From Delphinapterus leucas (lineage: Eukaryota; Chordata; Mammalia; Artiodactyla; Monodontidae): a stretch of 64,000 nucleotides of DNA. The notes under the pieces are model-generated. The model did not search any database. It worked only from the letters and a program-made list of their open reading frames with translations, and had not been told where the DNA came from. Each line of letters begins with the position of its first letter. Positions within the stretch are counted from its first letter, which is position 1. Below, piece by piece: positions 47,750 through 59,138 of the stretch. The stretch lies in NCBI RefSeq assembly GCF_002288925.2, contig NW_022097993.1:12066071-12130070 (forward strand), in the 5' to 3' direction. The position numbers were made by a program, and so were the translations under genes.

Positions 47750-49140
47750 TTTTTTTTGAATTTTATTTTATTTATTTTTTTACACAGCAGGTTCTTATTA
47801 CCTGTCTGTTTTATACATATTAGTGTATAGATGTCAATCCCAATCTCCCAATTCATTACACCACCCCTCCCACGCCACTTTCCCCCCTTGGTGTCCATAC
47901 GTTTGTTCTCTACATCTGTGTCTCTATTTCTGCCCTGCAAACCAGTTCTAGATTCCACATATATGCGTTAATGTACGATATTTGTTTTTCTCTTTCTGAC
48001 TTACTTCACTCTGTATGGCAGTCTCTAGATCCATCCACATCTCTACAAATGACCTGATTTTGTTCCTTTTTATGGCTGAGTAATATTCCATTGTATATAT
48101 GTACCACATCTTCTTTATCCATTCGTCTGTTGATGGGCATTTAGGTTGCTTCCATGACCTGGCTGTTTTAAATAGTGCTGCAATGAACATTGGGGTGCAT
48201 GTGTCTTTTTGAATTGTGGTTTTCTCTGGGTATATGCCCAGTAGTGGGATTGCTGGGTCATATGGTAATTCTATTTTTAGTTTCTTAAGGAACCTCCATA
48301 CTGCTCACCATAGTGGCTGTATCAATTTACATTCCCACTAACAGTGCAAGAGGGTTCCCTTTTCTCCACACCCTCTCCAGCATTTGTTGTTTGTAGATTT
48401 TCTGATGATGCCCATTCTAACTGATGTGAGCTGATACCTCATTGTAGTTTTGATTTGCAAATCAAATGATTAGTGATGTTGAGCGTTATTACATGTGTTT
48501 GTTGTCAATCTGTATATCTTCTTTGGAGAAATGTCTATTTAGATCTTCTGCCCATTTTTGGATTGGGTTGTTTGTTTTTTTGATATTGAGCTGCATGAGC
48601 TGCTTGTAAATTTTGGAGATTAATCCTTTGTCAGTTGCTTCATTTGCAAATATTTCTCCCATTCTGAGGATTGTCTTTTCGTCTTATTTATGGTTTCCTT
48701 TGCTGTGCAAAAGCTTTGAAGTTTCATTAGGTCCCATTTGTTTATTTTTGTTTTTATTTCCATTTCTCTGGGAAGTGGGTCAAAAAGGATATTGCTGTGA
48801 TTTATGTCATAGAGTTTTCTGCCTATGTTTTCCTCTAAGAGTTTTATAATGTCTGGCCTTATATTTAGGTCTTTGATCCATTTTGAGTTTACTTTTGTGT
48901 ATGATGTTAGGGAGTGTTCTAATTTCATTCTTTTACATGTAGCTGTCCAGCTTTCCCAACACAACTTGTTGAAGAGACTGTCTTTTCTCCATTGTATATT
49001 CTTGCCTCCTTTGTCACAGATTAGTTGACCATAGGTGCATGGGTTTATCTCTGGGCTTTCTATCCTGTTCCATTGATCTATATTTCTGTTTTTGTGCCAG
49101 TACCATATTGTCTTGATTACTGTAGCTTTGTAGTATAGTC
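47750..49140 (-). mobile_element. L1, 5'-truncated, with target-site duplication
   Basis: Reversed L1 of about 1.4 kb. Poly-T and type c 3' UTR ('acagcaggttcttattac') precede the C-terminal ORF2. TSD 'ttgcaact' at 47742-47749 and 49141-49148. ORF2 frames are broken near 48470, where 'gatttgcaaatcaaatga' replaces the usual sequence, and again near 48650. Confidence 0.96.
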
Positions 49141-49148
49141 TTGCAACT

Positions 49149-50255
49149 AATTTTTAAGATACTCTTGCTGCTGAGTTTTGGTATAGTGTCAAAGAAGACT
49201 ATCCAGAAGTATCTAAAAAGATTATTTAATGACTTCTTCCCTTTCCCATCACACATCTGTGTTGAACCCGATTTTCTTCATCTACTTCAACAAAAACAAC
49301 ATGTCAGAACACACTGAATGGGTGCGTTGAAGGAATGCAGAATGGATCTGAGAATCCAGCTCTCTTCTATTCAGCCAGGCATACAAAAGATCTGCAAAAA
49401 GTGTAAAATACTGCTATTCTTCTTATTAATTTGTTTTCGGTTTTGGAAAATAAATTATTCCTAAAATACGTGATTTATGCTAACAGATTATGGGTTTATT
49501 ATTGTTATTTTTAAATAAATAAAACTTAAAATAAGCAATTTAGATTTCTAATATGTATATTTCAGGTATTTTAATAAAGAAACTATTTGGGAGATAGTCA
49601 AGAATTTTTAAGAGGTTTTGAGCACAAGAAGGACTGGGGAGCCAGTGTGTGTGCAGGACCCCTGGGGCTGGCTGTTCACTCTTCACAGCCCTGCAGCCTT
49701 GTCCTCCTGCCCCCGATAACTCTGCAAGGCATGCCAGCTGTCCTCTGACGGTGCACAAAGAAAACGGGTACTTTGAGGTCTTTTAAGCGTAAGAGGAACT
49801 TTGTGATTTTTTTAAAAAAAAAAACACCTGAAAATGATTTCTGTACATGGCAGAATCATGATACAAGCCCCATCGCTCTGGAAGCCACAGCTCCGGGGTC
49901 TGTATGGCTGCAGGTGGGTCAAACTCCCAGAGGACAGGCGAGCATCAGCTCCACAGCTAAAGAAAAGCAGGAACTGGAACCAGTTTGTCAGAAACGTTTT
50001 GTAACCTTAATTGTTTTCTTAAATACCTTTCCCTCTGTAGTAGGTGATACTTGAGAGGCAGTTATCTTGTCAGCATGTTTCCTTCTTGTTTTACGTTTTG
50101 CAATACTTGGGTGATGATGAGGGGGTAGTGATGTGTGCTGCTATGGGGAGTTTTCGTTGTGCAGCCAGTATTTTGAGTTTTTAATGAACATATTTTATTC
50201 TCTTTTGGAAATTGGAGAATTCAGTTGGGGGCTACACTGATCCTAAAATGGTGGT
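49149..50255. other. No recognised feature
   Basis: Nothing named. Confidence 0.5.
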
Positions 50256-50263
50256 GAAACCGC

Positions 50264-50710
50264 CTCTATGATGTGGATGGAACCAGAGACTGTCATACAG
50301 AGTGAAGTAAGTCAGGAAGAGAAAAACAAGTGTTGTATATTAACGCATATATGTAGAATCTGAAAAAAATTGGTATAGACGATCTTATTTACAAAGCAGA
50401 CATAGAGTCACAGACGTAGAGAAAAAATGTATGGACACCAAGGGGGAAAGGGGTGTGTGGGTTGAATTGGGAGATGGGGACTGACATATACTATTATGAT
50501 ACTATTGATACTATGTATAAATGGATAACTAATGAGAACCTACTGTACAGCACAGGGGACTCTACTCAGTGCTCTGTGGTGACCTAAATGGGAAGGAAAT
50601 CCAAGGAGGAGGGGACATATGTATACATAGAGCTGATTCACTTTGGTGTACAGTAGAAACTAATACAACATTGTAAAGCAACTATATTCCAATAAAAATT
50701 AAAAAACATA
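50264..50710 (+). mobile_element. L1 3' end, 5'-truncated
   Basis: + strand L1 tail of about 450 bp, from 'gatgtggatggaaccagaga' to 'ttccaataaaaattaaaaaa'. Its 3' UTR fits type b. Possible TSD 'gaaaccgc' (50256-50263) and 'gaaaccac' (50711-50718). Confidence 0.93.
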
Positions 50711-50718
50711 GAAACCAC

Positions 50719-53700
50719 ACACACAAAAAAGAAACTCAAACTTCAGCCATTTGATTGGAAGCAATTTGCCAAAAGAAGACAAGTCTGTGATGGGCACATC
50801 TTCCTCAGTGTTTTGCTGGAGACCTAAATTGCTTTGTGACAGTGATTATCTACTTATGTACTTAGTGCTGTCGGCAGAGACGTTATAGGCTGACGTTATA
50901 TCTGAACACAAGTCTTGCTCTAAGTAATCTTAACAATTTAAATAATTCAAATACCTGTCTTTACATAAAAGAAAAACTTAGAACATAGTTTTTGGTAAAT
51001 AAATTCTATTCTCTGAAAATCTTTGGAAGTGTTCCAGAGGTAGGAGAAATATTGATGTTATTTCAATAACTTTTATTATTATGTGGTTAGATAACATTTT
51101 TAAAGGTCATCACTAGCTCTCATTGTGGGACAGTAAGTAGCTGAAGGGAATTCTCTGCATTACTTGAGCAGTTCAAGGTCCAATAAGCCTACCTATGGAT
51201 GTAATTTTAAATAAACATCAGCGGATTTTTTCTTTTTGTACAATGCTCTTTTTCTAAAAAATAAGAGATCCTTGTGTTGCTTTTGGAAATAATAAATCAA
51301 ACTCTGAGGTCAACAAAACAGGGATGATTGCTGCATAGTTTGCAAATGTTCCATTGTGTGTGGGGAACCTGGGGTCAGTCACTGCGCTGGAGAAGCTTTT
51401 CTAGAATGTTCCCAGACTTGGTATGGTGGACAAGGTGAGATTCGGGGTCAGGGAAGATTTGACGATGGCTGATGTGACCCTTTAAGCCTTAGAGCTCTCC
51501 AGAGGAGAAGCAGTCACGTGGGGCTCAGCTCACCAGGAACCGACTAGGTAAAAACAGTCACTTAACTGAACACCATCACTTTACGTTAGAAGAATTGATT
51601 TGAGAAGCCAGATTCAGCTTGTAATCAAGTGGAGAACAGACCTTTTGGAGATAAGGCAGAGGAAATAAATGAGCACACCTCACAAGGGTCTGTGCTCCCT
51701 GTCACCAAGCAGTATTGGTGAGTTGTGGCTTTCTGTCACTTCCAATCCCTCCTCACCAATGTCCCCAAGTACCCTTTCAGCTTTGCTGATCACTTCAGGA
51801 AATGAGTTGGCTACCTGATAATCTACTTTTTAATAACTTAGTTCTTAACTGCATTTGTTTTCTTAGTCAGAAAAGAAAAAGGTTTCTTTATTCTCAGAAA
51901 AAGGAGTAAATCCTTGCTGCTACTGGGTATTTACATTGGGCCAGGTCAATCTTATCATATATTTCAATAGCCTCTTACTCTCTTCAAAGAGAGAAGGCAT
52001 TTTCATATCACATCTCCTGTAAGATCATGTAACCAGATTATGTTACAAAAACAGCAGTGGACTCAGTGTTGTCTCCTGTAATGTGATAGTGTGTGATGAT
52101 GACCATGAAGTGCTAACCTTCTTCTCTTTTCTTTCATTAGAGTTTAGGAGCATTCATAGTTTCACTTTCATTAAAAACAAAAATTTAGTAAAAGAAAAAA
52201 AGCTATAAATTTTCAAGGGCTTTGTCAAATTGTAAATGAGGCATGTACTATGAACTTTTCCCCTGAGACAGAAGCAGGGGACACTTTTATATTACTTATA
52301 AACCATGGGTTGGTAATGAGATGGCATTCCATGGAGAAGATTTATATTTCAGAAACTTCTGCCATGGAATAAAAAATCACATGGCCTCTTTAATGACATC
52401 CATTTCCTCAATATGATCTTTATGTATTTTGATATATGAATTTTATGGGTCAAAATCCTTCATCGGAATTATAGACTCTTCAAGTGAGAGCAGATTCAAC
52501 ATACCTGCCTCAAGTAGTAAAGCTATTATTAGATGTACTTTGCTGTCCCACTTTCTACATAACTAGAAAGCAATTATGTCCATGTACCCATGACCCCTCC
52601 TGTTTTCCTATTCTTCTTTTTCTCCTCTGCCACATTTTTTCCTGTCCAGCAGATTCTTTTCATCTCCTACACATAAGTAACCAGAACATTTGTTCCTTTG
52701 GGCCACAGGCAATAGTAAGTAGTGTTTGCTTTTGTAACCAGTCAATAGTTGAGGCTGAATGAACTCTTGAAGGTAAAAAATCTTAGTCTGAATCTTGATC
52801 AGTACTTTAGGAAAATATAAGAATGGGCTTCAAGCAGATGAAAAACAGCATTAGTTTCTCTAGGTACAGTATTTTGGTGGTGCCATAAATATGTTTCCCC
52901 AGTGAGTTTATACCATTTACTAGAGAACCTATTTTCTCTAGATACATAGGTAGAATATCTGTATTGGAAAAGCACTTAGGAAGCTTTATTCCTTGTTCAT
53001 AGCAACAGCTGGAAGTTCCCTGGACACCAGTCTTGATAAAGGACCCCACAGCTTAAAATCCTGGTCAGTATCTCGGTGTGTCCTGTGCATCCTTATCACC
53101 TGCCTGCCTTCCTCCCCTCCCGCCCTCTGCCCAGTCTTCTCATTTACGACACTCACGTGCTTCTTGGCCTTTTTTTTTTTTGTGCAGTGATTTTGCCAAG
53201 GACTAGGTGCTTTGTGATCGCCACAGGTCTTCATGCTTTTGGCCAGCAGAGAAGCATACGTTTGTTTTCTTTGCCCGAAGTGCTTTCTACATATGCCTTT
53301 TCTCTTTCTCTCAACTTAGCTCTCATTTCTTAGCCTGATGGCCTCTCTCTCCCTGTCTTCTTACCTCCCTCTGCTTCTCTTTCTTCTCCCCTCTCCTCAT
53401 CCACCAGTCCCTAAAAATAATGCTCATGGTTTTACTCATGTGTTGCTGGAAAACACAGGTCACGATGCAAAGTGGCAAATCGATATTCATTCTCTAATTT
53501 ACATTTTTGAAGCCTTCTGGAAGAGGCTTTTTATAAATTTTTGAACAGCAGAAAGACTTTGATGTACAAAAATTTGAAACACCTGGGCTTGTATAACTTG
53601 CAACTTAGGAGAAAAGGAGTCATTTCTAAGTGACCTATATTCCTGCATTTGTGGCTGTGAACAGGAAGTAGAATAGTTTGTTTAACCTCTTTCACCCTGA

Positions 53701-54215
53701 ACATAGCAAGTGTTTTCAGGGTGGCCCTCATCTGACTCTACGATTTTGCAAGATGATGATGTGCAACTAGGCAGATGTCTGTGAATGCCTACAGGCTTTT
53801 CTTGGATGCATGGTTAAAGGAAGCAAGATGATTTCTTTGAATGATGAAATAATTTTTAGAGAATTTTCTCTTTGAGTGTCAAATGATAACTTCTGAAAAA
53901 ACACCTACCATGCTAGAATTATAAGATTGGAAGTTAATTACACTAATTCAAATGGGGTTAGGAAGGTCTCTGCACAGCTGCAGTGAAGCGAAGCATTGGA
54001 AATTACGGACAAGGTCTAGCATCTTGCTATGTAAACACATGGTTGTCACGATGCTGGTGTCAACAGGAAGATGTGCCCTGCCACATCCCAGAAAACGTGT
54101 AGGGGAAACACTGGGGCAGAGGGTCTCTGCTTGGGCTCCTGAGAAACCTGGATGCCATGTGCTTACTAACATTTTCTTGGCTGCTCCAAAATAGCGCTTA
54201 CACAATTGCCTTTAA
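50719..54215. other. Long unrecognised stretch, no gene seen
   Basis: About 3.5 kb. A pyrimidine-rich part at 53230-53420 may be a very old L2. A T-run lies at 53169-53180. No exon recognised. Confidence 0.5.
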
Positions 54216-54227
54216 AAATAAATATAC

Positions 54228-54454
54228 TAGGGCTTCCCTGGTGGCGCAGTGGTTGAGAGTCCGCCTGCCGATGCAGGGGATGCGGGTTCGTGCCCCGGTC
54301 TGGGAAGATCCCACATGCCGCGGAGCGGCTGGGCCTGTGAGCCATGGCCGCTGAGCCTGCGTGTCCGGGAGCCTGTACTCCTCAACGGGAGAGGCCACAA
54401 CAGTGAGGCCCGCGTACCGCAAAAAAATACATAAATAAAATAAAAATAATAAAT
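54228..54454 (+). mobile_element. CHR-superfamily SINE, short-body type
   Basis: A complete copy with an 'aaataaaataaaaataataa' type tail. TSD 'aaataaatatac' at 54216-54227 and 54455-54466. Confidence 0.94.
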
Positions 54455-54466
54455 AAATAAATATAC

Positions 54467-55860
54467 CAAACAATCTCTAGGATATGCTGGTCTTTTGATA
54501 CCATCATAAAAAATATTTTAAAAAACCCCACAGCCCTGCTTACAATTCAAGTATCTTTAAGATTCGAATACAATATTTTCATCAGATAAGTGATCTGCTC
54601 AGTCAAAGGAGCTGTGCTGAAGACAAATGCCTGGGGCCTGTTCAATAGGTCACAGGATAGATTTCTGTGAAGTTGTCTGTCATCTGCTGCCAAACTTGGC
54701 AGGGACAGAGGTGCGTGTGGACTCTTCCTCCGGGCCTTTCCATGGCAAGAAGAGAGAACCTGGCCCTCACTGAGACTGTTGCTTCACCCCAGGCATGGTC
54801 GGACTATGTCAGCCAGCCCCGGACAGTTTCACAGGCACCTAGCAGATGGGCTTCCCAGCAAATAAGGACACAGATTGGTGAAACTGGGGGACTGTGATAG
54901 GGATGGGAGAGCCTCAATTCAAAGCACAAAAAGTGTGTGTGTTGTATTTTCACCAGGCTCCATGGAGAAAAGTAGATCTAGTTCTCACCTCTAGGATAAA
55001 TGCCCGAGAATGAAATTGTGCAAAGAAAGGGCTTTGTCCAAGATCTCCTACCGATTGGGCTGTTGGATATGGCTGATCTGTTTGCAAGTTGGGTCTAAGG
55101 AATTCTGGAAAGGAAAAAGGAAAAGGAAAGGTACCCAAAAGCTGGCTGTACTCCAAGATCCTGAAACAAGAATAAAGAAAAGTCCTCACAATGGCCACAT
55201 GGTGGAGGCCATTTGCTCAGAGTGATCTGTGGGAACATCTCTCTTTTTCAGGGAAGTCTGTCTGCTGACGTGATGAGATGGCTGGACCCTGGGATGAAGA
55301 TGCCTTGTCAGGAGTTCACTTGGTTCTTTATTCTGCTTTCCTGATCCTTGGGTCACTGGGGAGGTTAGGTGGCAAAAGAAGGGCCAACCAGTCTCCCTCT
55401 TGTCCTGTGAAGGGGAGGGTCAGCAGGGAGCAACTACGTGGAATCCGTGGACCATCCCCATCTCCCATCTCCTCAGGCTCAGACGTGAGAGTCCCTGGGC
55501 ATGTTCCCATTAAAGGCATTGGGTGGTCAGCGCTCTCTCTCTCTCTCTCTCTCTCTCTGTATATATATGAACATGGCATGCTTTAGTAACCTGATAATAT
55601 TCTCTAAGCAAAACGTACTTTGATGTAAACCCTGGGATCTCATTCTGTCACGTGCCCTTGTGTTGAACCAAACCCAGTCTTGTGCTCCGGAGAAGCTGTT
55701 GGCAGTTCTCCCTCAGCATCCTTCTGTATGGAGGGGGCGTGCCCTTCTGGATACCCACGTCTCTCTGCTTGATTCTGCAGATCTGTCCTTCATTCATCCC
55801 AAATACGTGCCAGTGAGTTTACCCTTCAACTTTCTACCCGCTGAGCACTATTCAGTTTTC
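54467..55860. other. No gene seen; CT repeat
   Basis: Unrecognised apart from the (CT)n at 55533-55558. A 102-codon + frame at 55278-55586 runs into that repeat and lacks recognisable domains. Confidence 0.5.
55533..55558. repeat. (CT)n microsatellite
   Basis: Thirteen CT units followed by 'gtatatatatga'. Confidence 0.95.
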
Positions 55861-55864
55861 AGCA

Positions 55865-56065
55865 GAATAATTGGGAGCTTAGATTCTGGGGCCAAACTGT
55901 GAGGATGCATCCTGCCTCTGCCTTGTGTCATGTTGGAGGAGTTATGCATCCCAGTGTCTTTATTTGTAAGATGGAAATAATGATAGAACTTGCTTCTTAG
56001 GCTTATTTTGTGGATTAAATTAATATTTATACATAAAGTATTCGCTAGCCTGCAGAAAGAGCTTA
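55865..56065 (+). mobile_element. MIR SINE
   Basis: 'gcttagattctggggccaaa', 'gtctttatttgtaagatgga' and 'aataatgatagaacttgctt' follow MIR on the + strand. Confidence 0.75.
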
Positions 56066-56224
56066 AGATTGTTGCCAAAACCTCTGTTTTGGAAAGTCAT
56101 CTTCATGGGTGATTTCTTGAAGTAGAATGATGTTCTCCTCTTTTTGGATTCAGCCAGATCATGGGGGAGCTTTGTATTTGTAGCACAATGTTTTGACTGT
56201 GAAAAACTGGTTTTGGTGATTGTA

Positions 56225-56278
56225 CTTGGGTGTTAAGTATTTATTTGTATTAGGATTCTCTAAAGAAAGAGAACCAAT

Positions 56279-56321
<43 letters not shown>

Positions 56322-56680
56322 ATTTTACAGAGAGAGATTTATTTTAACGAATTGATTCATGTGATCACGGGGGCTAGTGAGTCTGAATCTGCAGGGCAGA
56401 CCAGCAGCTGGACACCCGTGGAAGAGTTGATGCTACAGCTCAAGTCCCAAGGCCGTCTGGGGAAAGAACTTCCTCTCCCTTGGGGAGTCTCTTAAGGCCT
56501 TCCACTGATTTCATAAGGCCTACCCATATTATGGAGGGTAATCTACTTTACTCAAAGTCTTACTGATTTGAATGTTAATCTCTTCCAAAAAATACATTCA
56601 CCATGATATATAGGCTGGTGTTTGACCAAATACTGTAGTCTAGTCAAGTTGAGACATAAATTAACCATCATATTACCCTT
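56225..56680. repeat. Ancient interspersed repeat with TG expansion
   Basis: Opens near 56251 with 'aggattctctaaagaaagag' and 'aaccaatag', and closes with 'gtcaagttgagacataaatt' and 'aaccatca'. This matches a widespread mammalian repeat whose name I do not assign. Confidence 0.6.
56282..56317. repeat. (TG)n microsatellite
   Basis: Eighteen TG units inside the older repeat. Confidence 0.97.
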
Positions 56681-56689
56681 CAAGGAGAG

Positions 56690-56995
56690 ACATACATCAG
56701 ACAGAGAAAGACAAAAACTGTATGATATCACTTATATGTGGAATCTAAAAAATACAACAAACTAGTGAGTATAACAAAAAAAGAAGCCGACTCACAGATA
56801 TAGAGAACAAGCTAGTGGTTACCAGTGGGGAGAGGGAAGGGGAGAGACAACATTGGGATGGGGAAGTGGGAGGTACAAACTACTGGGTGTAAGACAGGCT
56901 ACAAGGTTGTGTTGTATACAACACGGGGAATATAGCCAATATTTTTTAATAACCGTGAATGAGGTGTAACCTTTAAAAATTGTACAAAAAATAAT
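56690..56995 (+). mobile_element. Older L1 3' end
   Basis: 'tatgatatcacttatatgtg', 'gaatctaaaaaatacaacaa' and 'ctagtggttaccagtgggga' match the 3' UTR of an older L1 lineage, different from the three young 3'-end types here. No TSD found. Confidence 0.8.
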
Positions 56996-57275
56996 CAGAA
57001 ATATTTTTATGATCTCCTATATGTGGTATATTAAAAGTAGAACAGGCTTTGTGTAAAAAGAGAGAGAGAGGCATGAGAATTATGTCTGTAAAGCTCAGGG
57101 AATTGAGGAGACTATGGGTATGGAATTCACCATGTAATGCAGCATAAGGGTTCATGAGAAGCACCTCTTGGCCTTTTGTGTCTACACAGGAGATGTTGGC
57201 TTTATCTTAGGGTCTTAGGGACACTGTGAACTACATAACTAATTGCAGTTTATATATACATATATATACATATAA

Positions 57276-57397
57276 GATTCCATGCTGCACCATGCGGCTG
57301 GCTTGTGGGATCTTAGTTCCTTGACCAGGGATTGAACCCACACCCTCAGCAGTGAAAGCACAGGGTCCTAACCACTGGACCACCAGGGAATTTCCCG
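57276..57397 (-). mobile_element. tRNA-Glu SINE, older short form
   Basis: Reversed head 'accaccagggaatttccc' on the right, then 'tgaccagggattgaaccc' and 'tgtgggatcttagttcc'. A (TA)n-like tail lies on the left at 57250-57275. Confidence 0.87.
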
Positions 57398-57559
57398 CAG
57401 GTTCTATATTTACACTGGTTGCTAAGAAGCTCAGTGCCATCACTTGGTGTAGCTCCAGAGAAGAGTCTCGAACCTTGAGGCATACATTTTAGGTGTTAAG
57501 TTAGCCTCTATGTCACCTTGACTGTCCTTCCCCATGTTTTTTACCTATGTATCAGCATC

Positions 57560-57715
57560 TTTTCCTAGAGCATAAGTCCATTAAATTATTGTAATTCTCT
57601 TTGTTGGTCTGTCTGTTCCCAAGGATACTAAGTCACTTGAAAACGAGGACCATGCTTTCTTCACTGTTGAATCACCACATCCTACCACAGTATCTAAATA
57701 TTTATTGAATAAACA
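57560..57715 (+). mobile_element. L2 3'-end fragment
   Basis: 'aaaacgaggaccatgctttc' and 'taaatatttattgaataaac' fit the L2 tail on the + strand. Confidence 0.6.
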
Positions 57716-57944
57716 TATTAATGTATATATTTTTTATAAATCACCTCAAGTTCACTTCAGAATAAGGCACAACTTAATTACTAAATAAAATTATCTTCCA
57801 GTCTACATATAAAATTCTCTATGCATTTTAGAAATGCAATTCTAGATTTGAGAGAGAGAAAAAGAGAGATACTAGATGATGCTAGGCATTCATCTGAAAA
57901 GTTGACACAACCTCCGAGCAGATTAAACAAAAGAACAGGAATTG

Positions 57945-58161
57945 GGCTTCTCTGGTGGCACAGTGGTTGAGAGTCCTCCTGCCGATGCAGGGGACATGGG
58001 TTCGTGCCCCGGTCCGGGAGGATCCCACGTGCCGCGGAGCGGCTGGGCCCGTGAGCCATGGCCGCTGAGCCTGCGCGTCCGGAGCCTGTGCTCTGCAACG
58101 GGAGAGGCCACAACAGTGAGAGGCCCGCGTACCGCAAAAAACAAACAAAACAGAACAAAAA
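57945..58161 (+). mobile_element. CHR-superfamily SINE, short-body type
   Basis: A complete copy. TSD 'aagaacaggaattg' (57931-57944) and 'aagaataggaattg' (58162-58175), one mismatch. Confidence 0.96.
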
Positions 58162-58175
58162 AAGAATAGGAATTG

Positions 58176-59070
58176 AAATGCTGACCTTCACTTCTAATCT
58201 TTCTGACTCTCCTCTTTAGTTGAAAATTGCTTGTTAAAAGCAAGCTGGCTCCTCTTCCAGGAATTTAGTGGTTTTGATGAGGAAGAAGCTATAATTGGAC
58301 ACTTCTCAAGAGGCTCCGAGGTCAAGAGGCTCCGAGGTCTCTGACATCGGTGGTTGCTTCGAGAAGAATCGTTTTCATGATGAATTGCTGTCTTTTGTAG
58401 GGGTGAGAAGTGGTTTATGCTTTGAGAGGACTGAACTCTAGTGGATTAAGCTCGCAGATGTCTTAACAGTTTAGCTGGTTTTTAGGTGTCAGTGGATGAA
58501 TTTTACCTGTGACCAGGAAGATCTTAACACCCCCCTCGCCTGACCAAACTTCAGGCAGGATTCTCCTCGACTCTAGGCCCCTCACCTGCCTCTTCTTGGA
58601 GCTTTTACTTTAGAGAACTTGGAATCGTTAAGTTCTCTATCTGCCTCTGTGAGATGCAGGTCTTTTTAAAAGCTTCTTGCAGGTTTTACAGTACAGGAAT
58701 GTCTTGCTCAAGCACCTGGACCAAGTCTTTGAAATATGATCTTCAAAGAAGGAAGGGCAGGAGCCTAACTTCAGGAGAAGCCTTGCTTCAAGTGGAAAGT
58801 TACATCCTCGTAAAAAGAGGGGCAAGTTTGCATTTCTTTTGGGTCAAACATCAATCTGCACCCACATCCCAGCTCTATCTGAATTACAAACCAAAGTGCC
58901 ATTCTTTACATTTTAGAAAGATCAGTATTTCCGAACCAGCACGTTGTGTGGTGTAAAGATACAAGGAGTCCAAATGAAGAGATGATTGGTGAGCTCAGAA
59001 TTAAAGAAAATTAGCTGTTCTCACCTAGCTTGGAATATTTACCACTTTCACTTTGGAATATCTTTTGTTT
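58176..59070. other. No gene seen; one small tandem repeat
   Basis: Unrecognised apart from the 16-bp repeat at 58307-58338. Confidence 0.5.
58307..58338. repeat. 16-bp tandem repeat, two perfect copies
   Basis: Unit 'caagaggctccgaggt' at 58307-58322 and 58323-58338. Confidence 0.95.
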
Positions 59071-59138
59071 AAAGAGTCATGACTATTGTCTAATATGAGA
59101 AAAATCTTTTCTTTAATCACTGCTGGCTGAACATGGAC
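59071..59138. repeat. Left 68-bp direct repeat flanking composite L1
   Basis: 68 bp that recur at 62016-62083 in the same orientation with six substitutions and no length change. It abuts the reversed poly-A side of the outer L1. Best read as a very long target-site duplication. Confidence 0.92.
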